64,000 bases of DNA from Amblyornis subalaris (Eukaryota; Chordata; Aves; Passeriformes; Ptilonorhynchidae): NCBI GenBank assembly GCA_018881555.1, contig JACAXG010000055.1, positions 3,308,978-3,372,977 of the forward strand, given 5' to 3'. Under the pieces are notes generated by a model. The model was given only the letters and a program-made list of their open reading frames with translations, searched no databases and was not told the origin of the DNA. The position numbers and the translations under genes are program-made. Shown in pieces: positions 14,647-28,300 of the stretch (its first letter is position 1; each line of letters opens with the position of its first letter).

Positions 14647-16529
14647 AACATCTCCCAGGCCAGAAGGGAGATGATAAGAAGCACTGGTCTTGAGGAAGGG
14701 CTTGTGAGTGAAGATAAGGTTTATGAACCAGAACAGAAGGGAATGATGGTGAGGTTTTAGAAACATGGCTGTGAGAGTTGGAAAACTCTTTTCTTTGCTC
14801 CTGGGTGACAATCAGAGGATTCTCTCAGTTCAAACAGAACTTCCTCAGGTGAATGAACACCCACTTTCTTGGGGGGATCAAAAAACAACTTGACAGGAAG
14901 TTGAATGCGGAGTCAATGGAACTCCTACTTTGAATGCCTTAGGTACCTAATACAAAATTGAAATGATCTGTTCCCCTGAGATGGGAAGGAAGAAGCACTC
15001 CAACCAACCTGTTTCACCTGGAGGTAGAAATTATAGCTAAGAGTCAAACCAAAGACAGGAGATAAGGATTTACAGGAAGCAGAGGTGAGTCAAAGCACCA
15101 CTCCCCAGCTCAGCTTAGATAGGCTTTTATTTTCTATCACCTCCAGATCAGCAAAAAGGCAGGATTTGCCCACAGCTTTACCAAGTTTTTTTTCCTTCAG
15201 AAAAAAATGAATTTTTTAACAGTACAAAACCTGCAAAAATTAAACATCAACACAGTTTAGGACAACTAAAACAGAGTTCTCAAAACGAAGTTCCTGAAGC
15301 ATATTACAGTCCTGTGTAAAATTGAAGGAAAAATGCCACAAACACTGTTCCACTGTCTCTCAGCAGTATTACTTACTGCAATTACCACTTTCCTTAAGAA
15401 TTTGCTGACCCCTTCCTTTAGCTAAGCCAGTTCATCAGTTCCTGGTCACAATAGTGCCTTTGGCAGAGCCTCCTGGCCACCTGGCTGAGGCCCATCCAGA
15501 AGCCCAACCTCCCTCAATCCTGCTGTTGGCAACGCGAGAAGGTAACTCGGGTGTTAGTCAGGATGAATCACCCACCAGAAATGCTTCTTTCATTCTCTTG
15601 GTTGACTGTGCATGGAGCCAAGTCAGCTTGCCACTTAAGTCTCTTGTTTAATTCTCTAACATGGGATGAAAATAAGCATCTGTAAGACTCTCTGTTTGTA
15701 ATAGCTTTTTTTATTATCCTTCTGTTCGTTTCTAAGCTTGTAGACCAGAGTTTTGTTTAAACCCTTAACACAGAAATTTTGTCCCATAGATGTGAGAGGA
15801 AGCTGCATGTCACTTGGAGTGCACAACACATCACCCTTCTGAGAAGGTAAAGAAGCAACAAAACCCCACTATTCACCTTTGTGTGCTTAAACATCTGAGG
15901 GTAAAACCTCCTACTTTGAATGTGCAACTGAAAAAAATCGCTGTTTAGAAGGTGGTGTTGTCAGAAAAACTACTGATACAAAAGAGGCTGCCCTTCAGGG
16001 AGAGGAAAAGAAAGACAATAAAGACACTGAGACAAGGCCATCAGAGAGCAGGAGAGGGGCGAGGGATGATGCCAGCAGAAGAAATGCTTTATGTCTTTCA
16101 AGAGTATTTCTCTCATCCACAAGTGAGACTGCTGCCCATTCCTGTGTCAAGACCATTAATGGCTTCTGCTTGGCCTGAGACTGGTCCATAGGAAATGGAT
16201 TCTGTAAGGCCTTCAAGTCTAATCATGGACCCCTGATAACCATCCTTTGAGGACAGCTTTCCAACACATGTACTACCTATTTAGTCCTTATTTTCTTTGC
16301 TTGCTATTGAGAGAGTTTTGTGGAGCAATACCAAAGCCTTGTTGATGTCACTGGTTTTTTCCCTGACTCACTGGTGTTTATCCAAGAATGCTGTACATAT
16401 GAATATCCAAACACTGGATAGATGTGCCTTGTAAGCAGTTGAGACAAGGAACTTTATCAGTATTATCAGTATCTACCAGGACACTTCAATTCAAGCCGAG
16501 ATAAAGGCTAGCATTTTTTTTCTATGTTC
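14647..16529. other. intergenic, nothing recognised
   Basis: Only short overlapping frames were seen. I recognised no repeat consensus or RNA gene on either strand. Confidence 0.5.
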
Positions 16530-16960
16530 TTAATTTTTTCAGTATTTTTATGAGAAGCTGAAGCTTGCCAGACTGGTCTATAATTCTCTGGGAGCTTCTT
16601 TCCTTCCCTTTCTGTGTATATTTAAATGTGTGTGTATACCTTTGTCAGTTCCTCTGAAACACCACCATCCTCCTTGGGTATCCAAAGACAGTGACTACTG
16701 GGTCTGCAGTTTCTTCTGCTGGCTTCTAACAACTCTAGGATGAATTGCAAGTCTAGGAGATTTGAAAACACATCCTCATATTTATTCTGAAACTTACTTT
16801 TTGCCTGCTCAGGCTTCAACACTTACTGTAGTCATCTGTACTAGCTGTGGTAGTGTTCAGAACCCCGCTGAAAGTCCCAGTGAAGACAAACCACAAAACC
16901 CATTAGATATTATTGATCCCTGGAGGTGTCTCACTTCAGACCCTTGAGCTCCTTCTCCCA
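16530..16960 (-). mobile_element. degraded CR1/L3-like LINE relic
   Basis: Read on the minus strand, the segment resembles the reverse transcriptase region of ancient CR1/L3-type LINEs. On the plus strand the landmark is GACTGGTCTATAATTCTCTG near 16571. It is followed by the reverse complement of the block where such elements encode the start of the RT domain. A minus-strand frame at 16622-16822 contains residues such as FQNKYEDVFSNLLDLQF, which fit that region with decay. No 3' tail is present. The family call is made from memory and needs a repeat-library alignment. Confidence 0.35.
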
Positions 16961-17518
16961 TGTCCATTTTGGTTAAAAAGAAGAATATAGAAGTAGGTCT
17001 TGCCTCTTTTCAGAGGCTGAGGAGAAGTGCATTTGCCCAGGAAATGTGGTTGCAGTCCCTGAGGGTCAAACCTTCATCTGTCAGTGAGGTGCCCCTCTCT
17101 GGACTGGGCTGACACTTAGAAGAGACAACCTCTGCCCTCTCATGTAGGTGCAACACTACCATACAGACAGAAAGGCTGAGAAATGAGATTTCAGGAGGGT
17201 CAGTAGCGGCTGAGCTGGTGGGGACATGGAGAGTGGACAGCAGGGCAGGTGCACACCAACCTTCCTCCCTGTGCCAGTGCCTGGGGCTGCTACCGACACA
17301 CCACTGCAGCTTTCTCTTAAAGCTTATTGAAAGGAAGAAAATGGCATGAGAACAGCCATGGATTTTGCTTTCTTGCCAGCATATTTGGTGTCTTTCATTG
17401 AGGGTAAAACCTGCCATTTCCAATTACCATTCAGTGTATGAACCTGTTACACACACAAAGGTAAAAATAAAACCTGTGACAAAACCCAGGGCTAACATTT
17501 TGCAGGTCCATTTTCCAT
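16961..17518. other. intergenic, nothing recognised
   Basis: A minus-strand frame at 17010-17423 (137 codons) is open but resembles no known protein and has no recognisable splice or promoter context. No repeat was recognised. Confidence 0.5.
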
Positions 17519-18545
17519 TGTCTTGGTTTGGAGACAAATTTAAGAGAGAGACTCTTTGGACTGAGTCTTTCTCTCCAAAAGGGTTCCAAAAATCTCCTCT
17601 TCACCAATAGGGAATGAATACCAATAGACGAAACTGAAAAAAAAATCAAAGAGTTTATTAACAAACAAAATACTCGCCCACAAGGCAAGGGAAAACAAAA
17701 GGTACATACCTGTTAAACACTAACCCATCAGAACCCACTTCCACACACACAGAAACAAAAAAAAAACCAAACAAAAAAAGTGGCAGAGAGTGGAGGCAGC
17801 ATAGGATCATACACCTTTCCTAACCTGTGGTCCAACACAGATGGCACCGGCTCTCGACGGGGAGGAGCAGCAGACACCCTGCCCCCATGGAGCAGTTCTG
17901 TAGCAGAGAAAAATTCCAGTGGCTTTCTGTTGTTGACATTTTCCCTTCAGCAGCAGTTACAGCAGGCAAAAAAACAGCTGGCCTAGAGCCTTTTGGTGTG
18001 CCCTCTCTCCCCAGCTTGGTTCCCCAGGGCTTGGGGGCTGGGTGCGGAGCTGCTCCTCTCTTGGTGGTCCCTCTTCTATCAATTTTGGAGCAGCAGCCTA
18101 TTCAGTTCAGTTCCTGGCAGTCAAAGAAATGCTGCTCCAGCTTCTTCAATTGAGGGAAAAAAGAGAAGTGTTTTGCTTGGGCCAAAAAGCAAGTCAGCCA
18201 AGCAGAGAAACCATGCTGCTCAGCGCCGTGGGAGGAACCATGCTGCAGCGCAGGGCTCCAGCGGACGCTGCCCCGGTGTTGACTCTCGGGCAGCAGCCGC
18301 CGCGGCAGAGCGCAGCAGGGCACGGCAGGGCAGCGGGTCTGGCAGAACGCAAAACAGCTCCGGTCTCATCTCTCTGCTGACACAGCTGATATGTCCCAAC
18401 TCTGGAATCGAAAGAGAGGGCGGGCGGGCCTTCCTGCCCCCTGAACCGAAAAAGAGGGAGCATCCTCCCGGCCCCGCCCCAAACCGGAAGAGAGCGACAA
18501 CATTCCAGTGCCCCGAACCCTGCTAGGATCTTGGCCGGGCTCACA
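17519..18545 (-). mobile_element. probable solo LTR, about 1.03 kb
   Basis: The block is bounded by TG (17519) and CA (18545) and differs in composition from its flanks. On the minus strand it has the expected LTR order. First comes a GC-rich U3-like end with an Sp1 box (GGGGCGGGGCC, near 18480) and an ETS-like CTTCCGG. Then follows a long middle, and then AATAAA at 17659-17654, about 135 bases before the terminal AAACCAAGACA. Passerine endogenous retrovirus LTRs commonly carry this TCTTGGTTTG-type terminus (recalled, not searched). No target-site duplication matches at these exact ends (TCCAT versus TAACT). No primer-binding site or internal region is visible, so a solo LTR is most likely. 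The open frames inside it (for example 17993-18526) are by-products of its GC-rich half. Confidence 0.55.
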
Positions 18546-19680
18546 TAACTACTCGCTTGGGGGGTGGGGGAAAGAGAAAACAGTAACAGTTTTTGGGCAT
18601 AAGCAGAGGATTATGGAATAGATTATCATAATAGATAACTCCAGGACATCCATCCAAACAGAAAGTGTTTTCAGGATGAGCTGGCCTCTGGAGCAGTATG
18701 GGGTGCCCTGCATTTGGGACACCCCAGGTACCCCACGCTACTCACAGGTCCAGGCGCCAGCTCACTTGCAAAGGCAGCAGCCTGTCCTTGGAGGACTGCT
18801 GAAATGGACACCTCGAAGCTGAAGGCAGGACCTGGCTTGCAGGCTACCTGTTGAGCCTGATTACATATTCAGAAGCCCCATATGTGGTGTCTTACTTCTG
18901 TAGATCCAAAAGGTGTTTAGAAAAATTATCTTTACTGTTGTTTCATGTATGGAAATGCAGAAGGTGAAAGTTTAGATAACATGTACATGTCCACATTGGA
19001 AACGCTGGAAAAGCTGATAAACAGCTCAGTGCTCCCTTGCACACAGTCCCACATCTAGAAAATGTCCACAGCTGGTGACTGCTTCCAAGAGCAGGACCTG
19101 GTTGAGCAGCTCTGCCCTGTCTTGCCTTCAGGTTAGATTCGGATCAACATGGTTATGCCAAAAGAAACTGGTGTCTTTGAAGACATTCTTTCAAGGGAAC
19201 ATGAAGCAGATGCATTTTACATAAAATCATTCAACTGTCTATGTCTGCTTATCTCCCTTCAACTGTGATGGAAAGAAGACCTGAAACTGGTAACTGTTAA
19301 AGAGTCCAAGAGAAGATGAAAGGAGTAGAGGAAAGGTATAACCCCAGGATGGGTCTTTCTACTACCTGTGCTGACATTACTCATGGCTGTGTTTGGCTTT
19401 GCCTGGTGCAGCCCTGTCTCCTCCTTGTGCCAGATCAGAGGGAATTTGTTCCTTTGCAGTTCAGGTGGGGCAGCCATCCCATGTCCCATCTCACCAGCTC
19501 CCTCTATGACCGCTGAGATTTGGAGAGGAAGGATCTGTGGCATTGCCCTGCTCCAATTCACAAGTAAATCAGCACAAGTGATCAATCCCCCACTAGTTTA
19601 ACAGAAAAGTGGTTGCTTCATCTTTCCAGCACTGGTGTGCAGGAAGACACCTGTGCTCTGGTTGAATTGAGCTCAGGAAG
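18546..19680. other. intergenic with purine tract
   Basis: A G-then-A purine run (GGGGGGTGGGGGAAAGAG) at about 18559-18577 directly borders the LTR. The rest of the interval shows no gene or repeat that I recognise. Confidence 0.5.
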
Positions 19681-19737
19681 GCAGACAGGCAGGCAGGCAG
19701 GCAGGCTGGAAGGAAGGAAGTAAGGAAGGAAGGAAAG
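19681..19737. repeat. (CAGG)n-(AAGG)n microsatellite
   Basis: Five or so GCAG/CAGG units merge into six AAGG units with one T interruption. This compound tetranucleotide repeat explains the poly-LPACLPS frame on the minus strand. Confidence 0.9.
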
Positions 19738-20380
19738 AACAGGAGATAACTGTGTTTGCAGCCGCCAGGTGGGCTGACTTTAGCTTACATTCATTTCGAG
19801 TTATTTTTAGTTGCATATGCATTCCTGGGACAGGGGTGTTCATAAAATGTAACTTCACTAAGTACAAAGTGAAAACCCAAACAATGAGACACATCAGAGC
19901 CCAGTGTCTTCTGCTGTGTTAGTTCCTTCTCAGCCTGTTCCTGTATCCCCTCTTGTTCCACAAGAAAAGCCATTTTTGAGACTCCTCTGCCAGTACTGCA
20001 ATTTTCCCATGGCCAAGGTGGCCAAGGTTTATGGCTCTGTGTTCGTGTTTCTTAACACACACTTTACATGGCATTAACAACCTGGATTTATCATGCACAT
20101 TGATACCACTGGGTTTGATGTCTGGAGTGAGCCTACATTCCACATTGCTTGTGAGGTTATCAGAAAATCTCAGGGCTTTCTTCTGCTGTAATTCTTTTAA
20201 ATGTTGGCAACATTTTCAAGTTTCAGTTGTACAAAAACCACCCCCCAAGCTAAAGCTGTTGTGAGGAGGTCACGTAGCATGTGGAGCAGGTAAAGGGAAG
20301 TCTAATGCAGCGTATCCAAGGGCTAATTAAAGGGGATGCTGACCTTTAAGGAGATTGTCGTCAAAACAGCAGTACATTTA
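19738..20380. other. intergenic, nothing recognised
   Basis: No gene, RNA gene or repeat family was recognised. Overlapping short frames occur on both strands near 19919-20264. Confidence 0.5.
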
Positions 20381-20780
20381 TTTGTACTTTTATGAAGAAT
20401 CACCTGTTTAAATTGTCTCATTATAAATGATTATGTACCCCTGTTTACACAGCAGTATTTTTTTGTTAAGAACACAGTCTGCCTTTGAGCAAACAGATAA
20501 AACTCTTTTCTTTCAGAAATTATAAATCAGCCTTTTACCATCCTTCTTTCTTCTATTACAGAGATCCTGACTCTGTCCTCTTTGTTATTAATAGATTTTT
20601 TTCTGACTACTCCCAGTGCCACAGAAATCGTAGAATATAAAATCAACTGTAAATTACAAAGTGTCTCCCTCGGCCATAAATGGACAATAATCTATTCATG
20701 GTAACATCTGTGTAAAGTGGCTTTCAGGAGATTTTTTTTACAGATTCCTCATAATATTTACACATTGAGTGTAGACAAGT
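20381..20780. promoter_or_regulatory. AT-rich block, possible conserved non-coding element
   Basis: This is a 400 bp AT-rich stretch free of recognisable repeats. It has several TF-type words: TTTAAATTG, CATAAATGG, GACAATAATC, TTATTAATAG, and a pyrimidine run ending in TTACAG (near 20560) that resembles a splice acceptor. No open frame follows the acceptor. The mix resembles vertebrate conserved non-coding elements, but conservation cannot be seen from one genome. Confidence 0.2.
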
Positions 20781-21550
20781 ATTAAACAGACCTCGCTTCA
20801 GCAGCGAGAGCACACTGTGCTCTAAGGCAGCGCCAGCTGAGTCCCACTGTGGGCAGGCTCGGCGTCAGTCAGGGCAGCGGGAGAGGTGACCCCCAGCTCC
20901 ACTGAACAGGGATGGTGCTGAGAGCCAGGGAGCTCAAGCCTTCATACCTACAAATGGAGCAACTGGCCAAGAGCTTCTACCTCTCCAGCCTCAGCCTTGG
21001 GATCAGAGTTTGCAGCTGGGATATGGGCAGCCTGCAGTAGACTCAGTAAACAATGGGAAAGCTCAGACACTGAGCACATGCACTTTACCCAGGACAGAGA
21101 GAAACAGCGAGAACCAAGGCCACATATACAGCAAGATGCTTAGCAGGTCTACAGAAACCTGCCCAAAGCAACCCATGGAATGCACCATGCTTGAAGAGCA
21201 ATAGCTGTGTTGGGGAACATGGCTGAGGTTTGCAGGGATGGTGCAAGGTGCCTGGTACCAGCCAGAGGGACTCCTTGGCAAGCAGGGCTGCTGGTGTGCT
21301 CCTTGGGGATTGAGACTCAGCATCTCTTTGCTGCTGGAAGCCAACAGCCACGTAGAGGAATGAATCCTGTTTCCCTGCTTGGCAGACTGCCCGCTGCCTG
21401 TGCAAGGGGCTTCAGAGTTTGAGTGCAGAGAGGAAGGCATGGCACACAGCGAGATGTAGGGTCTCCCTTAATTTCTTCTTTTATGAGCACCACATTTATA
21501 CACAAGCATATATATTTGCTGCCCCAAAAGCACCATGAGCTCAGCAAATT
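20781..21550. other. intergenic, nothing recognised
   Basis: The composition is mixed, with overlapping frames on both strands at 21010-21547, none resembling a known protein. It ends at the CR1 tail. Confidence 0.5.
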
Positions 21551-21985
21551 ATAGAATCATAGAAGCATTTAGGCTGGAAAAGACCTCTAAGATCGAGTCC
21601 AGCTGCTAACCCAGCACTGCCAAGTCCACTGCTAAACCATGTCCCTAAGTGTGACATCTACATGTCTTTTAAATAACTCCAGCAATGGTGAGTCAACCAC
21701 TTCTCTCAACCACAGCAGCCTGTTCCAATGCTTGACAACCCTTTTGGCGAAGAAACTTTTCCTAATATCCTGTCTAAAACTCTCCTGGCACAACTTGAGG
21801 TGATGTCCTCTCATCCTGTCACTTGTTACTTGGGAGAAGAGACCAACACCCACCTTGCTACAATCTCCTTTCTGGTAGTTGTAGAGAGTGATAAGGTCTC
21901 CTCTGAGCCTCCTTTTCTCCAGGCTGAACACCCCCAGCCCTCTGAGCTGCTTCTCATTAGACTTGTATTCTAGAACAAATGAACC
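21551..21985 (-). mobile_element. CR1 LINE, 5'-truncated 3' end
   Basis: On the plus strand the segment starts with AGAATCATAGAAGCATTTAG, the reverse complement of the CR1 3' terminus with its ATTCTATG-type repeats. Its body matches the end of CR1 ORF2. The minus-strand frame at 21632-22024 reads through the expected words [33 protein letters not shown] and [16 protein letters not shown]. The copy is 5' truncated at about 435 bp, as is usual for CR1. Its reading frame is still largely open, so it is relatively young. Only the extreme C-terminal part of ORF2 remains, so it cannot move by itself. Confidence 0.9.
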
Positions 21986-23139
21986 AGTCCTTGCTGGCAA
22001 GGATTTCTCAGAGGGAGACACCAAACCCCATCAACCAAATGCTCCCCTAGGAAGTTTCACCTCCTCCATACATTGCTAACTGCACCACTCCAGTCACCTC
22101 CCAGCATCCACTGGACTCAGTGTGAAAGCTGAAAGTGAAGCATGTGCCTCTCTCAGAGTGGCTGCTTATATTAGATCATCCCAAATAATTATGCTTCCTT
22201 AAAAAAGATCAGCCCACCTAAAATGAATGTCACCTGTTTCCCTGGTCTTCAAACATTACTCCAGGCTCAGGCCACAAAGCCATTCTCTTTCTTCTCGCTT
22301 TCTCTCTGCCCCAGCAGCTCTTTTGTGGACCAGTGAGCAGGGAGGGTAGATACCCCTCAACAGTACCCTGGAGTGTCTGTTTGTGAAAGATGGAGGAATT
22401 TGATTAACAACCATGGCCTGAACTGGGCAGCCAGTGGGTGTGAACCTGCCATGTCCCTCTGGAGAGAACAGCCCAGGCNGGTGACACACACCAGTCCCCA
22501 CCGGTGACACTTTGTGCCTTGTACAAAGTGTGGCGGGCAAAGGACTCATCAGCCCAGCACTTAGGGAGTCACCAGAGAGAGGTGGAGTCAAACTCCTGTT
22601 GGCAGGCGTGAAATGCTGCTCCTTGGAGTATGGTCTGTGCTCTCCCATGGGGGACAGTGAGGCTGCACCTCCTGCAGCAGCAGCTGCAGAAAAAATTTAC
22701 CAGTTTGTTCCTTGGGCATTCCTTATGAAGACCTGAAATCAGATATTTTTCTTCTCATCAGATGCAGAGAATTTTGTTTCTGTTCTTGTTCTTTCACCAC
22801 CAAAAGAAAAACACACACACACAAAAAAAAGGAAATGGGAAAAGATAGGCTTTGTTTGAGACCACACTGCTTGGGTTTTTTTAGGGATTTTTTAAAATTT
22901 TGGCCATTGACCCGTAGATCAGTTTTTCCTATAGGTTCTATATGCTCCTGAGGGCTATGCATCAGCACTCACCCATCACCTGGATAATGAGATCAACCGC
23001 CTAATTTTATCAAATCGACAGAAACACGTTCAGACACAAAGGCAGCAGGCTTTGTGTGAGGATGCATTACCAACACTTTCTCCTGCTTCGTTGTTACTGG
23101 ATCCACTGTAGTTCTGTAGCTCATGTCCCCACACCCGCC
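21986..23139. other. intergenic, nothing recognised
   Basis: The open frames at 22256-22648 (minus) and 22512-22736 (plus) overlap and match nothing I know. A short A/CA-rich patch lies at 22800-22840. Confidence 0.5.
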
Positions 23140-23720
23140 TTCCGCTTCCTCTCAGCTTCTCACTAACCATTTTTTTCCTGGGTTTCTTTCCTTCCCCCTG
23201 GGAGCCTAGGAGGATTTAGCCTGCCCAGCTCCACCTCCTTTTCTGCTTTGCTGCTTGCTCTCCCTCCTCCCCCTCATCTCCAGGCTTCTCAAAAGCTCAA
23301 GGCTTCTGCTCCCAGTATTTTGATTTCATTTTCTTCCTCTTACCAGCTTCTCTCTCTGTCGAGCATTGAAGCAGCCCCTCCACCTCTTTCTTAAGAGCAA
23401 GAGTTTTTTCATTTTTCCCTACTTCTCCCTCACCTTCAACAGCCAGCTGTATCCTTTGTTCATTGAGATTTTCTTCCTGTTTTTTTCCTTTGTCTTGTCC
23501 TTCTTATCTTTGGTGGAGGTGCTACTCTGCTTCCCTTTTACATCTGCTTATTTAAATACTTTTCTCTGGTTAAAATTATCACATTTGCACCAACATGTGT
23601 GAGTGAGCAGTCAGACCCACATATTTTCCTTGGTCTCTTCTCCTGCAAGGTCTATTGATGTCTCAAAAATTAATTCATACTTTTCCTCCTTCTCTTTTTC
23701 TCCATGTCTATTAAAATTAC
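23140..23720. repeat. pyrimidine-rich tract, about 580 bp
   Basis: The plus strand is strongly biased to C and T over nearly 600 bp (runs such as CTCCCTCCTCCCCCTCATCTCC near 23260), without a simple repeat unit. The bias is broken by only a few purine words. No gene is visible. It is described as low-complexity strand-asymmetric DNA. Confidence 0.5.
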
Positions 23721-24915
23721 TTTAAAATCTCTGTAATTGCCACTCTTAACCAGGATTTTATTTCTGGCTCCTCCACCGCCTTCTCTGTGCTCAAACAAAG
23801 GCCATCCCATGATTGCAGTAATACTTCTGTAAATTCCTGGTAATTATCCTGTTTACTCATCCTTGCTGCTCAGGCAGTGTCTCCTTCTTGTTCAGTAATT
23901 GCACATCTTCCTCCCCAACTGCTCATCTCCCATCTTTGACCACAGCTCTTCCCACTCAAAATCCTGCCCTGGGTTTGTCTTTTATGCCGTGATCATAGCT
24001 GCTGCCCTCATCTGCAGAGCAGTCCCCATTGCTCTGTGTGCTGCAGCTGTCTGCCAAAGCACTCAGCCCTGGCACGGAGCTGTGCTCAAGGGTCCAAGGA
24101 TCCCTCTCTGGTATTACAATGCATTTGTAGACAGTCTAGCATAAACACAGGGAAAACTGTGTTTATATTTGCAGAGAGGGATGTATACTTAAATCTCTCT
24201 TTTATCATACCACCTCTTCCATATGTAAATTCAGATAAATGCAGTTTATAGGTTCTTAATTAACACTCAGATTGAATTTTTGTAGTTTTCCCTTTAGGAA
24301 TTCAGCTGAGAGATAAATCTTCAGATATCAGAAAGGGAGTGTTGGTTTATATCTCACATCCTTTTATAAACATGGGTTTCACACTGCTTCCTCCAGCTCT
24401 TCCAAAGCAGGATACAATACACAGGCTCTGTAACACCAGCAGCCTTAAAGGAGAGCGTGGTTGTTTTTAACCTTGGATACCAGAGGCAGACATGCTGCAC
24501 AGGAGGCAGAACATGAGCACTAGTACCTCTACTGCTTCAGGGAGGGCTTCTTCCCCAGCTGTGGAGTTGCTCCAGTCTCCTCCTGCATCCTTGGGGAAGA
24601 CAGACTGAGGGGCAAAGGAAGAGGGGGTCCTGTACAGCCACAGCACCTTGGCCCTTCAGGGAGAGTGAGCTGGCAGAGTCCACAGCCCAGGCTCCCCAAG
24701 GGCTCTGGGGGAAGCTGGGGACAAAACGTCCTTAGCTAACATACAGTCTTGTGAAGAGAAGGCAGGATAAACTGGGAATTAAATACATAAATTAGTTTCT
24801 AACCTGGAAGTACCAAAGTGGAGGAAATTTTTTTTATCTTCCACTAGTAGCAGATGCACCCGGATACAACAACGGTTCAACAAGCTAGCTGCCACCTCTG
24901 AGAGCCTTGGAAATA
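23721..24915. other. intergenic, nothing recognised
   Basis: The C/T bias fades gradually. There is a weak plus-strand frame at 23899-24144 with no known homologue, and no recognisable repeat. Confidence 0.5.
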
Positions 24916-25340
24916 CTAGTAGTAATTAAAAATGTATTTTAACTGTATCTTTGCAATTTATAGCTGAATTGCTTTTGAAATGCGGAATGAACAACAATAA
25001 ATGCAGGTTTCCCTGCAGTGAAAAGGTCTCTTCATCAAGGGATGACGAGCACATTTGATGTTTCCAATTCCTCCTTTTAAAATGCCCAGTTGGGAAATTT
25101 GCCCAGATTGCTTCATAAAACCAAAATAGTTCATCCACTTCAGGTAGAATTAATCTAAACACGTACTTGAGCATGCGAATAAAATCTAATTTTGAACAAA
25201 TATATCTCTCTAACCTTTGGAGTAATTATAAAGAATGAAAATAGATGGTAATTAATTTTAATAGTTTAGCCTGCAAAAACAGAATCATTACATATCAGAA
25301 TTTTAAAATACGCATTTCAAAATCTTATGCATATGCTTAC
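24916..25340. promoter_or_regulatory. AT-rich homeodomain/POU motif block, possible CNE
   Basis: Repeat-free AT-rich DNA carries several homeodomain-type cores (GTAATTAAAA near 24921, GAATTAATC near 25147, GGTAATTAATT near 25248). It also has a palindromic ATGCATATGC word near 25328 that resembles POU/octamer sites. The lack of repeats and the motif mix suggest a non-coding regulatory element. This is inference only. Confidence 0.25.
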
Positions 25341-28300
25341 AAAAGCACCCACTATACTCGTGACAATGACTACCCCTTCTCTGCCCTGGAGCTGCCCCAA
25401 TGCTCTGTGTGACTCGCACCCACTTAACCAGTGCGTTTATCTCGACTGGAACAACGTATCAGTGCTCCCCCAGGGACCTCTTACAAGACTGAGGTCTTGA
25501 TAACTCCCATAATTCTCAATTTCCCAACCTCTCTTTATGCTATTTTACTACCACTTCAGCATAGAAAATGAAGCCTGCTGACATCCTGTGTGAAGGAAAC
25601 ACACCACTGATCAACACATGAAGAAAGACAAGAGCTACACAGGTGCTTAAGGCAGCCTCTTGGGGTTTAGGTTACCCTTTATTGCTGGAATTAAAAAAAG
25701 AAAGGCAAAAAGAATCAACAAATCATNCAAATCTAATCTAGAGTGAAATGCAAACCAGCCTTAGATTTTGTGCATTAAATTAGGAGGAGAGACCCCACTC
25801 CCCTAGAACAGATCTTGCATTTGAAAGTATTGCTGGAACACNTGCCTTGTAGCACAGTAAGCACCAGAGCCCACAAAACATTGCTAATGCCCAACAGCAA
25901 ACATACACACTGGAGCTGAAAAACCAAAAGCCACAGCCCTAATGAGCCAGAGGAAGTAAGCACAAAGAAGAAAGGCATCACCAGCATCCCAGACCCCTGC
26001 AATGCTGAACAATGCTGTCTTTGTTATGAGTCGCTGTTTCAACCCTCCTTCCACTGAATTCAGAGGGATTTTCATCACTGATTTCAGTAGGAGAAGAACA
26101 GAGTTCTGTGCAGAGCAGAACCAAAATCGTCCTCCTTCTTGCCCAGAGACCATGGCTGTGTTGTGGTTAAGATAACAATTAGAACATGAAGATGATGAAA
26201 TACTTGCAAAAGTGTGCTCAAGTCTAGCTCTTACCTCTAGAAGCAGACAATTTGCTTATGCAGGAGAAGCACAATGTGCCAGGTGGAAAAAAAAAAAACC
26301 CAGATCCTGAAAATCTTGTGCTTGATTTAACCATAAGATTTAAAACAAATAAAAATTGGAATTGTCTTCTATTTTAAGAGGTTGGAATTCACATGCTCCA
26401 CAGTTGTAAGGGTTACGCATGCACTTTCCCCCCCTGTTTTAACGAAAATTTAGTCTCATATAATAATAGAACTCTTGGTACTACGATGTAAAAAAATATT
26501 TTGAGGTCCAAGATGGTATTATCAGAGGTAGCAACATGACAACCACCCACACAGACCTGCTCACTGAAGTTGCTCTGTGGTTCACCAAAAGTGCTGAACA
26601 TCATGATTTCCTTGGATAACTAGAGTTCCTTGTGAGATTTCAAAGAAGTCTTCTCTCTCTCACCAGTCTGTCACCACATTTTGGAGTTTGTTGGTATATC
26701 AGAATTTGAGTTTTGAGTTTCTGTGCTGAACTAATAATAAGAAGATAACCCTCCATTTTTACTAAAATGAATAAGAATTTCCCCNGGAATTAAATGCAGG
26801 CCCTATTTCCAAGAATTGCACTCTTTTCCAGAAAGAGGAAGAGACTGATAGGAACTTGCTCCAAGGAGTCTTATCCTTTGCACATCCAGTGAAAGGAATC
26901 CAAGTCTAAAAATAATTCATATTAGAGCCAAATTCGTGTGAGGTATTCGTTGCCAAGAATACTCAGACTCTGTGCATCCACTTTATTGTTCTTGGCACAA
27001 AGGGCACTTCCATTCTGTTGCTATTGTTATTTGAGCAGTCTGAAACAAGACGTAAAGTAATACCAAGTCTATCTCTATGTTAATTGTCACCAGCAATGCT
27101 GTTGCCATAGCAGGGTTGTACATGGATTTCAGTGGGCACACACAAATTGAAATCTATTGGCTTTTAAAATCAGTTCAGCATGTTTACAAGTCCTGTGTCT
27201 GCCTTCTGGATTCCTTGCAAACTTTAGGAATTTCACAATCTCATTTTCTGTATATCAGAATGTTTTTCTGATTGTATAAGAATATACAATATTAATTCAC
27301 TACTTACTTTCTAATAGAGAAAAAAGAGTGAAAATTACAATGCCTACCATCTTGTCAAATGTGTAAAAAATCCCAAACCTGATTTTTTTTACCCATTTGT
27401 AGCATTAATTTCTTAGAACAGTATGTTATTTTCAGAGACTAGGTACACCATGACTTGTAATGGAGGTGTTTGGTTAAGGAGGTGTTACAGTCACCACATA
27501 TCAAATCTGTCTTTATACACACACACACATATCTCTCTATAGCTATTCATCACCTAGCTATTTGAGTCAAAACATTTCACACATTACAAAGATTCTACAA
27601 AGTGTTTTGTTTGTGTGCTGATGTGTGAAGTATACACTGAAGGATTTTAGGCTTTCAGTATGTGAAATATTGCTACCTTTTCAACTTTAAATATTTTTAG
27701 AGTGGGCTTTTATCCAATTTTTAATGCTTTATAATTAAAAGATGAAAATATCAAAATAGCAAATGGAAGAAGATACATAGTTAGGTTTGAGATGACTGTA
27801 TACTCACAAAATAAAATCTTGACAAGCTCCTAAAATNCTTGCAGGCAATGTGGACTACTAGTGATTCAACTATAGCAGAAAACTGTGAAAAGCTTCATGA
27901 ACAAATATTTATTAAAAGGTGTTGAGGTTTGTAGTCTTTAATTCATTTAAAAAAAAAATTCATTCTTNTTCAACCTTGTGTCCAAACCTCCCACTGCACA
28001 ATGATTCATTTCTCTGAAGTTAAGAAAACGGAAGAATTCTCAACACCAACACAACCAAACATAAATTCTGAAGATAAATCCTATTTCTTTGGAACTTAAG
28101 TCTGCAGAGAAAGAACACTATCAATTAAAGGTGAGTGGGAGCGCAATGTCTGGTCCCCTCTTCTCCAAGATTTATGGAGGATATAAACATGGGCATGCCA
28201 TAATTTAAACAAGGTGAGCTTTCACTCACAGTCTCTGTCAATTTTTTCTTTTAGATTGGAAACTCTTTTCTTGTCTTGCTAAGGGATTCCTGAAACCCAG